Shown: positions 1 through 7,497 of the stretch, in pieces
Layout of the letters: every line of letters starts with the position of its first letter
Position numbering within the stretch: position 1 is the first letter of the stretch
Origin: a virus
DNA: 21,721 nt
Direction: 5' to 3' (one strand)
IMG/VR virus record: IMGVR_UViG_3300009537_000206
Span: 1 to 21,721 of that record
Program-made: the position numbers and the translations under genes
Notes under the pieces: model-generated
Seen by the model: the letters and a program-made list of their open reading frames with translations, nothing else
Database searches by the model: none
What the model was told of the DNA's origin: nothing

Positions 1-655
1 GCAATTGATCCTGTTCGACCTTGGTAGGTGCCGCTTAATATCTGAGTCAGAGCAGGCAGGGTTTGCGCAGCAGTTGCTGTACGCCCTTGATAAGTGCCGT
101 TCATGCTCTGTGTGAGCATGGGTAATGTTTGCGTTACGGTTGCAGTAGATGTGCCAGGTGCAAAGGTGCCACTCAGGGATTGAGTGAGCGTGGGCAAAGT
201 TTGCGCCACAGTGGCGCTATATGTTGGGGGCGAATGATTGCCGGCGGCAGATTGTGTTACCGAAGGCAGAACCTGAGCAATGGTTCCTGTAGAAGTGCCA
301 GGCACAAAGGAACCAGTTGCAATTTGGGTAATTGCCGGAAGAGTTTGAACAATCGTGCCAGTAGATGTATCAGGCCCAAAAGTTGCAGCAGCTATTTGAG
401 TTATGGCGCTCAACCCCTGGCTGATTGTTCCAGTAGAAGTTCCTGGGGCAAACGTTCCGCTTAAAGCTTGGGTAACAACTGGCAGAGTTTGTGTAATTGT
501 TCCTGTTGAAGTGCCAGGAGCGAAAGTGCCTGACAGAGACTGTGTAACGATAGCTAGAGTTTGCGCCATCGTAGCCGTGCGACCCTGATAGGTGCCCGAC
601 ATGGACTGCGCAACAGATGAAAGTGTTTGCGCAATCGTAGCAGAGCCTTCATAGG
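1..655 (-). repeat. Tandem 66/72-bp coding repeats (22/24-aa units)
   Basis: Within the leftmost minus-strand gene about nine units follow one another, each ending in a heptad-like Q-T-L-P-x-x-T-Q core. Units beginning SGTYQGRTAT are 22 residues and units beginning SGTFAPGTSTG are 24 residues. The order seen is one 22-mer, six 24-mers, one 22-mer, then a unit cut by the window edge. One unit (around 210-280) is divergent, with NHSPPTYS in place of the usual FAPGTSTG. DNA copies are similar but not identical. The regular spacing suggests a repetitive beta-solenoid or fibrous shaft; this is inferred from the pattern only. Confidence 0.85.
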
Positions 656-1280
656 CCGTAGCTTGCTCTACGCTGACCGTCAGCGCGTCCCACGGTGCGC
701 TCCGGTTCATCGAATAGGTGCCGGGGTTCTCGCTGCTGACGCTGGTCAGGGCGCGGGTTGCCGCCGATTGGGCGTGTCCGCCCGGCCCGCTTGTGGATTC
801 TTCTAATTGGTTCGAACTGTAATTCGTCGGATAGCTGGAAACCTTCGAACGTCCATCGTCGGATGCCTGAGCCGCTATGAAAACGTAATCGCTACTGCCG
901 CCTGCCGGGGAATGATTGGGTGGGTCCGGGGCGTCATTGCTGCCGGTGGCGCTGGACAATTCAGCCGAGCCATTATGAGTCCCGGTCTGGAACTTGTAGG
1001 CAATATAGCTTTTCGTGCCGCTGCTGCTACTGGAATCGAAGGACGGGTTCGCTTCGCTGCTGCTGATTTGCTTGTAATAGCAGGCGTAACCATTCGCGTC
1101 ATAGAGTTCGGTCCAGCCGGTAGTCCCCGACGTTTGCGACCATGATGCAGTCGAAACGTCCTGGTATAGAAAAATAACGACCAGATCGTCGGTCGCCTTC
1201 GTACCCGGAATGGTAATCGTGACAGATGTGTCAGAACCTGGTTGACCGGAGCCAGAGCCGTCGATTGTGGGCGCAGCCAT
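1..1280 (-). CDS. Repeat-rich fibre-type structural protein, C-terminus beyond the window
   Basis: This frame is open from an ATG at 1280 to the left edge without a stop, giving at least 426 residues, so the gene is partial. The N-terminal part (about residues 1-205) is a Gly/Ser/Thr-rich, beta-type region typical of phage surface proteins, with many aromatic and polar residues and no catalytic motif I recognise. From about residue 210 it becomes a tandem array of 22- or 24-residue units of the pattern GTFAPGTSTGTIxQTLPxxT. No signal peptide or membrane segment is visible. It lies downstream of two other fibre-region genes, only 7 nt after the preceding stop, so it is probably in the same late transcript. 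No convincing Shine-Dalgarno is seen before the ATG, which may mean coupled translation. I infer a tail fibre, appendage or virion surface protein. The structural class is fairly safe; the exact role is unknown. Confidence 0.72.
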   Translation of the reverse strand, partial: MAAPTIDGSGSGQPGSDTSVTITIPGTKATDDLVVIFLYQDVSTASWSQTSGTTGWTELYDANGYACYYKQISSSEANPSFDSSSSSGTKSYIAYKFQTGTHNGSAELSSATGSNDAPDPPNHSPAGGSSDYVFIAAQASDDGRSKVSSYPTNYSSNQLEESTSGPGGHAQSAATRALTSVSSENPGTYSMNRSAPWDALTVSVEQATAYEGSATIAQTLSSVAQSMSGTYQGRTATMAQTLAIVTQSLSGTFAPGTSTGTITQTLPVVTQALSGTFAPGTSTGTISQGLSAITQIAAATFGPDTSTGTIVQTLPAITQIATGSFVPGTSTGTIAQVLPSVTQSAAGNHSPPTYSATVAQTLPTLTQSLSGTFAPGTSTATVTQTLPMLTQSMNGTYQGRTATAAQTLPALTQILSGTYQGRTGSI

Positions 1281-1287
1281 GAGAGGA

Positions 1288-1680
1288 CTACGCTATATCA
1301 GCTTCATATGCGACCACGGCCGCATTAAAAGTAGCTTGGGTCGCATCCCGATCTGCCAAAGCGGCATCTCGGGTGGTTTCATTTTCAGGAGATGGATCAG
1401 CTTGGTAAGCTGCTTCGGCCTCCTGATAAACCCTGTGTTTTTCCAGGAGATCATCCCGGGCAGCACGAAGCGCAACAGCTTCAGGTGTATGCATCACAGC
1501 GGCAATGCGTTGTACCCGAGTTGGTAAGCTGGAATAGTCCTGGCCGGGAGAGAGTGTCATACGCTGGTGGGCGCGGGAAATTTCTTCTCCATCTTCAAAG
1601 ATGATACGAGTGCGGCGAACTTCCAAATCTTCTTGGTCTGTTACGCCGATTCGAAGAACGATTTTGTCTGTAAAGGCCAT
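1288..1680 (-). CDS. Small structural-region protein of unknown function
   Basis: A 130-aa protein starting at ATG 1680, two nucleotides after the stop of the upstream fibre gene, so probably translated by re-initiation. The N-terminus (residues 1-55) is mixed beta-type and contains the acidic stretch IIFEDGEEI. Residues 60-128 are Ala-, Glu- and Asp-rich and look like one long helix or coiled coil, broken by an ADPSPEN turn near residue 94. There is no signal peptide, no membrane segment and no cysteine motif. It sits between two fibre-type genes on the same strand, so a fibre-assembly chaperone or minor tail component is possible, but no sequence motif shows this. I do not recognise the family. 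Confidence 0.7.
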   Translation of the reverse strand: MAFTDKIVLRIGVTDQEDLEVRRTRIIFEDGEEISRAHQRMTLSPGQDYSSLPTRVQRIAAVMHTPEAVALRAARDDLLEKHRVYQEAEAAYQADPSPENETTRDAALADRDATQATFNAAVVAYEADIA

Positions 1681-1682
1681 GA

Positions 1683-3455
1683 TCAGATGAAATAGTGTCC
1701 AGAAAATTTAAGCATACCAGAGGCCCCGAAATCTGTAATGGAAACTGTTGTCGGACCTGTTGCTGAATCGTGTTCACGTATGTTGAAGTATGATGCTCCT
1801 AAATTTTCTATGGTCACGTTCTCACCCGCTGCGCCATTAGAAGTAATATTCCAGTCGGATACAGCAAATGCGCCCTCGCTTGCCACATCAGGGGCAAACG
1901 GAAAGTTCCCCAATCGTACTGTGTTCGCGCCGGCCAAGCTTCCAATACTTGTCAAGACAACATGACCTTCAACAAAAACCACATCTCCTATTCGAGTATA
2001 TCGACCATATTGCTTAGAATAGGTTTGACCCTCTGAACCGTTATTACTTTGATCCCATATTTCGGGGGTCCATGAACCTTCTTCGTAGTAATCAAGTTGA
2101 TCTGCGGCAGTAGGGACTGCAACGAAGGACAATGCTGAAACATCAAACACTTCGTTTTGATTCATATCCAGGCCGGTAGAATCAAAATGAGCAAGCTCGG
2201 TGCCAGTCCTGGAAGTTGTGCGGAATGAAACTCTGTTATCGGTCCATATAACCGTTTCGTTTGAAGAAATACCAATTCCATAAGTAGTACCGAATAGGAG
2301 AAGTTTATCTCCTACTTCATCTTCGAAATCGATCTGATCCCCAGCCCCCATGACAATATCGCCATTAAAGGTATTAGTAATACCATTGAAAGTAGAATTT
2401 CCGGAAATTGTTAAAGCACCAGTAGTCTGTAGATTCAGAGCACTGAAATTTGCCAAAGTACCGGTGATTTTAAGATGATTAGAATTTCCGATTCGGAAAG
2501 TCATTTCATCGATGGTATGGTCGTATAAAATTCCGCCAACAATTTCATTTTGGGGATCACCAAAGTTGATGCGACCTATACTGGTGTTCCCTGTCATGAG
2601 CGTAATACCCATATTGGCATCACGTTCAAAGAGCGCAATTGTAGAAGTTAAAGGTGAGGGTTCGGCTACATCTGAATTCCTTACATGAAGTTCAACCCCA
2701 TTGGGAGTAGAAACACCGATCGACGCAGCAGCAATGTTATTGATATTTTGAGCACCAACATCCCAACTTGCAGTTAACGCTGTCGAACCATCTCGCAATA
2801 CTACGTTGGAGTAGTTCGTCAGGTTAGCGATATTCAAAGCGGCTTCAAAATTGGCGAAGGTGATCTTCTGACTACCGGAGTCAGTAATGTCCACCATGGC
2901 GATAAAATCGCCTGCGGCAATTGCGGTTTCCGTACCAAGCTCATTGAGATCTACGGCCAGGCTGACATTGCCGTCGATGGTACCTCCACCTGAAAGTCCA
3001 TTGCCGGCAGTAATGGAGATGGATGAATGTGCCACATGTTCATCTGCCACTACGCCTGCCAAATTGGCATGGCTAATAGAACTTTCGAAGTTAGCAAAAG
3101 TGATTTTGCCACTGCCGTTATCAGTGATATCGACCATGGCAATGAAGTCACCAGTTGCAATGGCCGTTTCCGTGGTGAGTTCGTTCAGATCAACAGCCAG
3201 GCTGACATTGCCGTCAATAGTGCCGCCGCCGGATAGACCGACACCTGCTGTAATGGAAATGGAAGAGTGGGGAACGTGTTCATCCCCCACGAAACCAGTT
3301 AATGCATCGTGGTTAAGTGCGCCCTCAAGATCTGAAAATGCAATCTTTTTGTTCCGATCCGCAAGGGCGGGTTCAGAAATATCGACGATGGCAAGCAGGT
3401 CACCCGATGCTGGGGTGACCAGGCTTGCCATCCCGCTGATGGTAACGTCAGCCAT
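1683..3455 (-). CDS. Tail fibre-like protein with 80-residue repeats and a GSWTP-type C-terminal domain
   Basis: A 590-aa protein from ATG 3455. Residues about 11-215 hold two and a half copies of an exact 80-residue repeat; HSSISITAG starts at residues 63 and 143, each time followed by GLSGGG and IDGNVSLAVDLNEL. The middle (about 215-455) is Asn/Thr/Gly-rich beta sequence with a pattern common in trimeric phage fibres. The last 133 residues (458-590) begin with EEGSWTPEIW and contain YGRYTRIGDVVFVEG. This closely matches the widespread C-terminal domain of marine and environmental phage tail fibres, in which a G-T/S-W-T-P motif precedes a Y-x-R-I-G strand. I infer a receptor-facing fibre or spike. 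The start lies inside a perfect hairpin, described separately. No enzymatic motif was seen. Confidence 0.82.
   Translation of the reverse strand: MADVTISGMASLVTPASGDLLAIVDISEPALADRNKKIAFSDLEGALNHDALTGFVGDEHVPHSSISITAGVGLSGGGTIDGNVSLAVDLNELTTETAIATGDFIAMVDITDNGSGKITFANFESSISHANLAGVVADEHVAHSSISITAGNGLSGGGTIDGNVSLAVDLNELGTETAIAAGDFIAMVDITDSGSQKITFANFEAALNIANLTNYSNVVLRDGSTALTASWDVGAQNINNIAAASIGVSTPNGVELHVRNSDVAEPSPLTSTIALFERDANMGITLMTGNTSIGRINFGDPQNEIVGGILYDHTIDEMTFRIGNSNHLKITGTLANFSALNLQTTGALTISGNSTFNGITNTFNGDIVMGAGDQIDFEDEVGDKLLLFGTTYGIGISSNETVIWTDNRVSFRTTSRTGTELAHFDSTGLDMNQNEVFDVSALSFVAVPTAADQLDYYEEGSWTPEIWDQSNNGSEGQTYSKQYGRYTRIGDVVFVEGHVVLTSIGSLAGANTVRLGNFPFAPDVASEGAFAVSDWNITSNGAAGENVTIENLGASYFNIREHDSATGPTTVSITDFGASGMLKFSGHYFI
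2811..3425 (-). repeat. 240-bp in-frame tandem duplication inside the fibre gene
   Basis: Residues 94-173 and the following partial copy 174-215 repeat the preceding segment with an exact 80-residue period. Copies two and three share long identical peptide stretches, while the first copy is more diverged at its N-terminal side. This implies a relatively recent internal duplication of the fibre shaft. Confidence 0.85.
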
Positions 3456-3471
3456 AGGGGCGTGCCCCTAT
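3454..3471 (-). promoter_or_regulatory. Perfect hairpin spanning the fibre gene start codon
   Basis: ATAGGGGC (3454-3461) and GCCCCTAT (3464-3471) form a perfect 8-bp stem with a 2-nt spacer in the DNA. In RNA the inner pairs would open to make a slightly larger loop. In the leftward transcript the stem contains the AGGGG Shine-Dalgarno candidate and reaches into the ATG of the fibre gene (3455-3453). It also touches the stop codon of the upstream gene. It could limit initiation unless the upstream gene is being translated. Confidence 0.6.
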
Positions 3472-3926
3472 TAGCTTTCGGGCATATCGATTGTCCAGCT
3501 CGTGATCGAGATGGTGCCGCCAATGACGATGTTCTTGTCATCCAGGGTCAGGTCCGTAGAATCCGCGGCTTCGCCGGCGGAACCCTGGATATGACAATTC
3601 ACCTTCGAGGCATCCGTTGTCGAGTTGGTGCTGTACGCACGGAAGTATCCCGCTGTGCCGGTGGCATCGGCGGATGAATCATCCACGATGGCATTGGCTG
3701 TTATACGGGCGCCCGGGTTCTGGTTGGCTGCGGCGCCAAACGGCGTTGAATTCATCGCGCAGGTGCCGAGCAGAGTACCAGAAGGTGCCGTTTCGCAGTC
3801 GGCGGGTGCTGTGCCGGTGTAGATGTTGATAATCGCATCGCCAGTCCCCTCGTTCAGAAGGGTATTGACCGCGTTATCCAGCATCGCCGCCGCCAGGGCA
3901 TAACTGATTTCTGTCGCGCTGGCCAT
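3471..3926 (-). CDS. Phage structural-region protein (151 aa) of a widespread uncharacterised type
   Basis: Starts at ATG 3926, preceded by TAGGAG about 8 nt upstream. The protein has the pattern I know from many tailed phages: an N-terminal helix with LDNAVNTLLNEG, then a beta region INIYTGTAPAD (residues about 34-44), then FGAAANQNPGARITANAI and ADATGTAGYFRAY. It ends with a conserved-looking strand pair (IVIGGTISITSWTIDMP). Proteins of this pattern usually sit near head-tail connector or fibre genes and are annotated as hypothetical. Cysteines are few and there is no signal peptide or membrane segment. By position a minor virion component is likely. The family resemblance is from memory of the pattern; the function is inferred from the neighbours only. 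Confidence 0.75.
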   Translation of the reverse strand: MASATEISYALAAAMLDNAVNTLLNEGTGDAIINIYTGTAPADCETAPSGTLLGTCAMNSTPFGAAANQNPGARITANAIVDDSSADATGTAGYFRAYSTNSTTDASKVNCHIQGSAGEAADSTDLTLDDKNIVIGGTISITSWTIDMPES

Positions 3927-3937
3927 TCACTTGTCTC

Positions 3938-4540
3938 CTATCGGGTCACATTTTTAACGAGGGAAACTTTCCCCATAGCAATGTTTACGGCCTCACCCGA
4001 GGGATCAACAAGTTCGAGGTCATATACAGCTTGAGCAAAGTCTAACGTTTCTGTGACCGCCGTGGCAACGGTCACAGTGATACGGGCATCAGTAACGTTG
4101 ATGACAATGTCACCCGCACCACTGGTTAGATCAACAATAGGAGTTGTATCATTAATCCGTTCCCGAATTTGCATACGTGCTATCCAACCGGTCAGGTTAG
4201 ATGGCAGGTAATAAATTACGCAGCCTGTTCCGGCTTTGTACTTTTGATTCTGTGTGTTGGCCTCAACGCTGAAATTGTCTACATCGATATAGGTAGCCAA
4301 TACCGCATCGCATTTGTCTTTGCCAACATTGACATTGTGCGCACCCTTCACATCATCGATGAGAACGGGTGTTTTGGAAGTTGATGGCAGACCGTGGCCT
4401 GTGATTTGAATGACAGTGGGGCAACCAGGCGTCAAGTCCTCGATGGCCTTAACAACTTTGCCACCCCCATACCAATGCCAGGCGTGCTGAAATTGAGCGC
4501 CTTGATAGATAACCAGGTCTTCGATACGTGGTTCAGTCAT
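3938..4540 (-). CDS. Virion-associated protein of unknown function, beta-rich
   Basis: I choose ATG 4540 (200 aa) over the in-frame GTG at 4549, because the ATG overlaps the stop of the preceding 36-aa gene as ATGA. The N-terminus MTEPRIEDLVIYQGAQFQ and the later LTGWIARMQIRERINDTTPIVDLTS match a pattern frequent in phage baseplate, neck or fibre-adaptor proteins: a beta-strand with Q-G-x-x-F followed by L-T-G-W-x-x-R-x-Q-I-R. A C-terminal strand run (VYDLELVDPSGEAVNIAMGKVSLVKNVTR) completes a likely beta-sandwich. No catalytic residues or membrane segment are visible. It sits between the adaptor and the fibres, so a structural role at the tail or neck is likely. The precise role is unknown. 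Confidence 0.78.
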   Translation of the reverse strand: MTEPRIEDLVIYQGAQFQHAWHWYGGGKVVKAIEDLTPGCPTVIQITGHGLPSTSKTPVLIDDVKGAHNVNVGKDKCDAVLATYIDVDNFSVEANTQNQKYKAGTGCVIYYLPSNLTGWIARMQIRERINDTTPIVDLTSGAGDIVINVTDARITVTVATAVTETLDFAQAVYDLELVDPSGEAVNIAMGKVSLVKNVTR

Positions 4541-4647
4541 ATCTGCCACTCAAATGGAGAGGCCGGCCCGGCTTGGCACCCCGAGAACATATAGCCCCCG
4601 CTGATCCCTATGGATCCAAAGTCCGAGCCGGCCTCATAAAAAATCAT
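4537..4647 (-). CDS. 36-aa coupled microprotein
   Basis: This short frame starts at ATG 4647, which overlaps the TGA of the 241-aa adaptor gene (ATGA). It ends with a TGA at 4539-4537 that overlaps the ATG of the next gene, again ATGA. It therefore fills the 103-nt gap between two structural genes exactly. The peptide begins MIFYEAGSDFGSIGISGG and has one cysteine, several glycines and a C-terminal FEWQI. It has no obvious membrane segment. The double 4-nt overlap is strong evidence that it is translated, either as a real product or as a coupling element. I do not recognise a family. A longer frame upstream (to 4740) lies inside the adaptor gene and is not needed. Confidence 0.7.
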   Translation of the reverse strand: MIFYEAGSDFGSIGISGGYMFSGCQAGPASPFEWQI

Positions 4648-5369
4648 GGCCACGCCATCCGCATGGGTTGGGGTGGCGATTGTTGCCGCACCTGATCTGT
4701 TTGTGCCATGGCGGCAAGTTCCAAGAATCGGTCTTTCCACCGGGCAGCAGCTTTTTCATCGAATTTTTCTGCGTCCTGGTCCATGTATGCCAAATAATTA
4801 GCCCAAGCTTTTACAGCCATCAGGTACTGCCGTTTTACTTCGAATGTATCTTCACATTTCAAGATAGGTTCAATCGGATACCGATGGACCCGCAATCTCA
4901 AAATGCCAGCTTTGTCTGCCGGGTTGGCCAGGCGAATGTAGGCTTCGTCGTAATCCACTAATATTTTATACACCGGGCCTGCCGTGGTCAGGGATATTCC
5001 AGGTGCTACAGCATTGCCATAATCATCACCAATTGGTTCCTGAGCCAATAAGGAAGTCTCGGTACCTATTGCCAATTTGTGAAGTTTGCCGGAACCATCG
5101 TTGTCATCTCGAAAAGCACTCAGGATACGAATTACGGATTCATGTAACTCGAGTTCAGTGTCATTGGCGTTATAAGGAATCTCGCACACTTCCGGTGTGC
5201 GAGAATCCACGATGGGTCGGCCGATATCTGGACGACAAAATTCAGTCTGTGCCTCATCGATATACGTCAATAAGGCATTGTCAGACCAGAATACAGGTTT
5301 TTCCTGGTCGTCCAGGTTGATCCGCATCCTGCGGATCATATTTTTAGCAGTCTTCAACGTCAGGCTCAT
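4644..5369 (-). CDS. gp6-like head-tail adaptor protein
   Basis: A 241-aa protein from ATG 5369, preceded by AAGAAGG, overlapping the previous gene by 26 nt. The N-terminal pattern (MIRRMRINLDD, then VFWSDNALLTYIDEAQTEFC, residues about 11-45) matches the W-S/T-D-x-x-L-x-x-Y-I/L-N/D-E-A-Q signature of phage adaptor (gp6-like) proteins. The middle is beta-type with IPYNANDTELELHESVIRILSAF. The C-terminus is helical (YLMAVKAWANYLAYMDQDAEKFDEKAAARWKDRFLELAAMA) and matches the helical finish of this family. In short-tailed phages such proteins form the ring under the portal. Its place after the capsid genes agrees. It is coupled by ATGA to the following 36-aa gene. Confidence 0.8.
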   Translation of the reverse strand: MSLTLKTAKNMIRRMRINLDDQEKPVFWSDNALLTYIDEAQTEFCRPDIGRPIVDSRTPEVCEIPYNANDTELELHESVIRILSAFRDDNDGSGKLHKLAIGTETSLLAQEPIGDDYGNAVAPGISLTTAGPVYKILVDYDEAYIRLANPADKAGILRLRVHRYPIEPILKCEDTFEVKRQYLMAVKAWANYLAYMDQDAEKFDEKAAARWKDRFLELAAMAQTDQVRQQSPPQPMRMAWP

Positions 5370-5904
5370 TAGCCTTCTTCACCTTAGTTTTTTTAGCAGC
5401 GACTTTTTTCTTAGGCGCTGCTCCCGTGTCGCCTTCTTTTATCTTGCGCGTAGTTTCTTCACGTTTTTTGGCCTTGATGCGATCCTGTTCAAGTTTCTCA
5501 TCCTGGCGTTCACGAGCAATTTTTTCGAAGACTGGACGAATTTCATTTTCACCAATTTTTTCCAGGCCAGCCTGTTTTGCAATAGCACGCATTTTGGGCA
5601 GACCATTGGCACTGAATTTATCGCGGTTTTCACCTTCGTTGCCTTCAGCGATGAGAATACGTATAGCTTCCTCGATTAATTCACCGCGTTCGTAGGGATC
5701 AACTGGATCTGGTTCTGGTGTTCGTGGTTGATCAATCTCCGCTTCATCAACATATTCGATACCACGAGCTAATGCATCTTGCTGCAATCTAGGTGCAACC
5801 AGGACCGGGACATCTGGATCAAAACGTTCTGAACCAAAAACGGTGCGAACATATACAGGCCGTTTGCCACGGCGCCAGACCATTTCTCTTGCTTTGTATG
5901 ACAT
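5344..5904 (-). CDS. Head-region protein with lysine-rich tail
   Basis: A 186-aa protein from ATG 5904, with AAAGGAAG about 6-12 nt upstream. Residues 1-60 are beta-type (VWRRGKRPVYVRTVFGSERFDPDVPVLV). Residues about 75-130 contain EEAIRILIAEGNEG, SANGLPKMRAIAKQAGL and NEIRPVFEKI. This resembles the short module I..AI..L....F...G.P.V..L....G..I...E seen in several phage head-completion or Mu-like proteins (HI1506-related); that match is approximate. The last 55 residues are charged and end in a Lys-rich stretch (KKKVAAKKTKVKKA), suggesting nucleic-acid or acidic-partner contact. It lies between the capsid-adjacent gene and the adaptor, so a head-neck role is likely. Function is not certain. 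Confidence 0.72.
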   Translation of the reverse strand: MSYKAREMVWRRGKRPVYVRTVFGSERFDPDVPVLVAPRLQQDALARGIEYVDEAEIDQPRTPEPDPVDPYERGELIEEAIRILIAEGNEGENRDKFSANGLPKMRAIAKQAGLEKIGENEIRPVFEKIARERQDEKLEQDRIKAKKREETTRKIKEGDTGAAPKKKVAAKKTKVKKANEPDVEDC

Positions 5905-5925
5905 TGGGGGCTTCCTTTAGATGTG

Positions 5926-5947
5926 GGGTGCCCCCGAAGGGGCACCC
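5926..5947 (-). promoter_or_regulatory. Hairpin with cUUCGg tetraloop
   Basis: In the leftward transcript GGGTGCCCC, TTCG and GGGGCACCC form a perfect 9-bp stem closed by C-G over UUCG, an exceptionally stable tetraloop. It lies between the capsid-adjacent gene and the lysine-tailed gene. No run of U follows, so it is more likely an mRNA processing or stability element, or a weak pause, than a complete rho-independent terminator. Confidence 0.7.
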
Positions 5948-5955
5948 GTTGTGGA

Positions 5956-6375
5956 TCAGCTTACGCCGTCTGCGGCATCCGGACGCAGATACTCCATGTA
6001 GACCACGGCTTTGCCGACAGTCGGTTCCGCGCCTGTGAGCACGAAAGTCGCTTCGACTTCACCAGTCACACCGTACTCCTGCGCTGGGAAAACGCCAGCA
6101 CCAGTAGACAGTGCGGTAATACCGGGAGTTTCGAGATCAACGACACCATCAAAGGTGAATTCGTCGGGATCGACACCATCGCCGATATCAGCGGTCAGGG
6201 AAGTACCTGGATCGAACGCCTCGATCACATGGACAAAACCACGGCCAGTCAGGACCGCGTTATCCAGAATTGTGAACAGTTTGAACGCAGCCGCCCAATC
6301 TTTCACCCGCACAGGTGAAATTTCGGCAGTTGCGAAATTGGCGAACTGAAGACTACCAGTCACTCGTTGTACCAT
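5956..6375 (-). CDS. Capsid-adjacent structural protein
   Basis: A 139-aa protein with a strong AAGGAGG 8 nt before ATG 6375, lying 12 nt after the major capsid stop. It is beta-rich with no membrane segment. Residues 38-75 (LDNAVLTGRGFVHVIEAFDPGTSLTADIGDG) resemble the small protein that follows the capsid gene in many environmental short-tailed phages. There the pattern A-F-x-x-G/T-T-S-L-x-V/A-x-I/V-G is repeated in annotations as a hypothetical structural protein. The C-terminal VGKAVVYMEYLRPDA is a typical last beta strand. I infer a head decoration or head-completion protein. The position is strong evidence for a virion role; the exact role is inferred. Confidence 0.75.
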   Translation of the reverse strand: MVQRVTGSLQFANFATAEISPVRVKDWAAAFKLFTILDNAVLTGRGFVHVIEAFDPGTSLTADIGDGVDPDEFTFDGVVDLETPGITALSTGAGVFPAQEYGVTGEVEATFVLTGAEPTVGKAVVYMEYLRPDAADGVS

Positions 6376-6387
6376 GACTACGCCTCC

Positions 6388-7497
6388 TTATTGCTGGGAC
6401 ACGTAGCAGGACAAAACGCCGTAATCCTGCACCGTGTCGTTGGCGTACATGTGGGTGAACTGTGGCTTCAGGAAACCAAGGATTCCGCCGTACTTGATAC
6501 CTTGCTGGTTCGAGTAGTCGAAACCCTTTTCTTCCCAATCGGGTTCACCAATATCAGCCATGCCGAGTGCCTGGGCGCCACACATGAGCAGTTGGCAACC
6601 TTCCACATCATTGCCGACACCCCACTGGTCCACACCTGAAGTCAGGCCGGAAGAGTTCGGGATATGTCGGTGTTGATAGAGGATCAGGTTGTCCACCACG
6701 GCAAAAGCACCGGTAAAGAGCGGGTTGCTCATATCCCGTTTCTCAGCGTGACGGAGATTCGCCATGTAGGTGGGATCCAGCTTCAAACGAGCGCCAGCCT
6801 GTGGAGTGAGGAAAACACGATAGAAACTTTCGTTTGCCTCTCCCATTAGCGGACGAATATATTCGTCTTCGGCGTAGGCCTTCATCTGTACGAGAAGTTC
6901 CCAGGCTGGCAAGTCGGTTGCCGTGACTGCGCCAGTTGTGCCGCCAGTGGAAATGGTTATGCCATTCCAGTTCAGCACGCGTCGGTCAGTCGGTGCAGCA
7001 ACGTCGCCTGCAAAGTCCAGGTAGATGAGTTCGGAACCACTACGAGTTGCACCATTGGGGCGCAGAGCATAGCTGATTCCGGCGAGGGTTTGAATGGCCA
7101 TCTGATCTCGACGATCAGCCCACCAATAAGCCAGGTTGTTGCGAGCTTCCTTGCGGAAAGTCACAACCGACTTTTGGTCAGCCATTTTACCCTTGTGACG
7201 ATGAGCGTTTCGCAGCTGGTCAACTTGGATAACCGTATCGTAGCTCTTGATTTCCTCTTCGTTACCTTCGAGGGTGCGGTCACCGGCGACACCATCGCCT
7301 TCTGTGTCCGCTACGAGCGTCAATACTGCACGTGAGCCTTTTTCGCTTTCGGTCAGTTCCGTGATGTGTTGAATCATCGCGTCCTGACCTTCGCCGAGGA
7401 ACTTATCCACGAAGGATCGGTTCCGGGCCAGGTGCCAGGTTTCCATTGCCCAAGCTGTTTTTTGCTCATCGGTCAATGCATTAAAATTTGTAAGCAT
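6388..7497 (-). CDS. Major capsid protein, N4 gp56/DUF4043-like
   Basis: A 369-aa protein from ATG 7497, preceded by GGAG 8 nt upstream. It shows the hallmarks of this capsid family. The N-terminal helix region contains NRSFVDKFLG. ESEKGSRAVLTLVADTEGDGVAGDRTLEGNEE (about residues 51-82) carries the G-D-x-x-L-x-G-N/Q-E-E pattern. The stretch IQVDQLRNAHRHKGKMADQKSVVTFRKEARNNLAYWWADRRDQ (about 91-133) is the conserved I-x-x-D-Q-x-R-H...K-M-x-x-Q-R signature. The C-terminus (PQFTHMYANDTVQDYGVLSCYV) matches the usual ending. It should form the icosahedral shell through the HK97-type fold known for this family. It is downstream of the scaffold, but separated from it by a 36-aa gene and a 184-nt leader with a stable hairpin. 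Confidence 0.92.
   Translation of the reverse strand: MLTNFNALTDEQKTAWAMETWHLARNRSFVDKFLGEGQDAMIQHITELTESEKGSRAVLTLVADTEGDGVAGDRTLEGNEEEIKSYDTVIQVDQLRNAHRHKGKMADQKSVVTFRKEARNNLAYWWADRRDQMAIQTLAGISYALRPNGATRSGSELIYLDFAGDVAAPTDRRVLNWNGITISTGGTTGAVTATDLPAWELLVQMKAYAEDEYIRPLMGEANESFYRVFLTPQAGARLKLDPTYMANLRHAEKRDMSNPLFTGAFAVVDNLILYQHRHIPNSSGLTSGVDQWGVGNDVEGCQLLMCGAQALGMADIGEPDWEEKGFDYSNQQGIKYGGILGFLKPQFTHMYANDTVQDYGVLSCYVSQQ

Noticed and set aside
2887-3474. 195-aa rightward open frame opposite the fibre gene
   Set aside because: It is the complement of the 80-residue repeats of the fibre gene, has no ribosome binding site and gives a low-complexity product; it is a shadow.
5926-5947. Complete rho-independent terminator
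   Set aside because: The stem is strong but no U-tract follows in the leftward transcript and essential structural genes lie downstream.
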